12,059 nt of DNA. Source: CBDUMN01 sp965368335. GTDB taxonomy: Bacteria; Pseudomonadota; Alphaproteobacteria; Rhodospirillales; JAPHRK01. Each line of letters opens with the position of its first letter. Position 1 is the stretch's first letter. The notes under the pieces were generated by a model. The model was not told where the DNA came from. It made no database searches and was given only the letters and a program-made list of their open reading frames with translations. Shown here piece after piece: positions 11,923 through 12,059 of the stretch. The DNA lies in the NCBI GenBank assembly GCA_965368335.1, contig CBDUMN010000100.1:1-12059 (forward strand). The letters are read 5' to 3'. The position numbers and the translations under genes are program-made.

Positions 11923-12059
11923 TTAGATTTTGGCGATTGCAACGGCTTTTTCGATCAATTCGGCGACTCTTTCGCCAAAATGCGCAAACCGCTCATCCTT
12001 GGTCTGGCCCCGCACGTAACGGATATAGATTTGCTGGATAATCACTGTCATCTTGAAGA
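11923..12059 (-). CDS. C-terminal fragment of an unrecognised gene (cut by window edge)
   Basis: An open frame enters from the right edge and ends with TAA at 11923-11925. It encodes at least 45 residues, including IYIRYVRGQTKDERFAHFGE and a helical, charged ending in EKAVAIAKI. An ATG at 12051 lies inside the frame but has no ribosome-binding site visible, and the frame continues beyond it, so this is probably the tail of a longer protein. I do not recognise the family from this piece. Because it ends only 30 bases before the SDR start, it is likely the upstream gene of the same operon. Confidence 0.6.
   Translation of the reverse strand, partial: FKMTVIIQQIYIRYVRGQTKDERFAHFGERVAELIEKAVAIAKI

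Noticed and set aside
1..12059. Insertion sequences, integrases, tRNA or rRNA genes, attachment sites
   Set aside because: I looked for transposase-like frames, terminal inverted repeats and structured RNA sequences and found none. The locus does not look like a recent mobile insertion.

Overview
This window carries a sulfur-oxidation (Sox) locus of a Gram-negative bacterium, most likely an alphaproteobacterium of Rhodospirillales type. That placement rests on gene content, moderate GC, Tat-exported SoxY and SoxB ending and starting in the usual way, and an FccB flavoprotein; it is an inference, since no rRNA or other marker gene is present.

Left part, minus strand (1-2855): a soxS-like thioredoxin is followed by the cytochrome and flavoprotein subunits of flavocytochrome c sulfide dehydrogenase (fccA/soxE, fccB/soxF), a strong intrinsic terminator, and then a SoxW-type thioredoxin with a CGSC active site. 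Centre, plus strand (3055-7786): soxX, soxY, soxZ, soxA, an intrinsic terminator, then soxB and a CcdA/SoxV membrane thiol transporter. A roughly 200-bp AT-rich region separates soxS from soxX and holds the divergent promoters. After ccdA come two long hairpins without U-tracts and a tandem repeat. Then on the minus strand (7944-9049) lie a periplasmic DsrE-like protein and a second SoxW paralogue with a CPYC site. soxCD is not in the window.

The parts fit one periplasmic system. SoxXA attaches thiosulfate to the C-terminal cysteine of SoxY (held by SoxZ), SoxB releases sulfate, and FccAB oxidises sulfide or polysulfide. CcdA/SoxV brings reducing power across the membrane to SoxS and two SoxW proteins that keep SoxY and other thiols reduced. 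The DsrE-like protein may carry or bind sulfur.

Right part (9050-12059): a well-matched sigma-54 promoter lies upstream of a 585-residue RTX-type calcium-binding protein. Its core is not the usual 9-residue RTX array. It is 17 uninterrupted units of exactly 17 residues (an eighteenth degenerate unit precedes them), with one GGxGxD-like loop per coil and a run of tyrosines on one face. This is the most unusual element of the window. A hairpin separates it from a convergent minus-strand SDR oxidoreductase, which is preceded by the C-terminal end of an unrecognised gene cut by the window edge.
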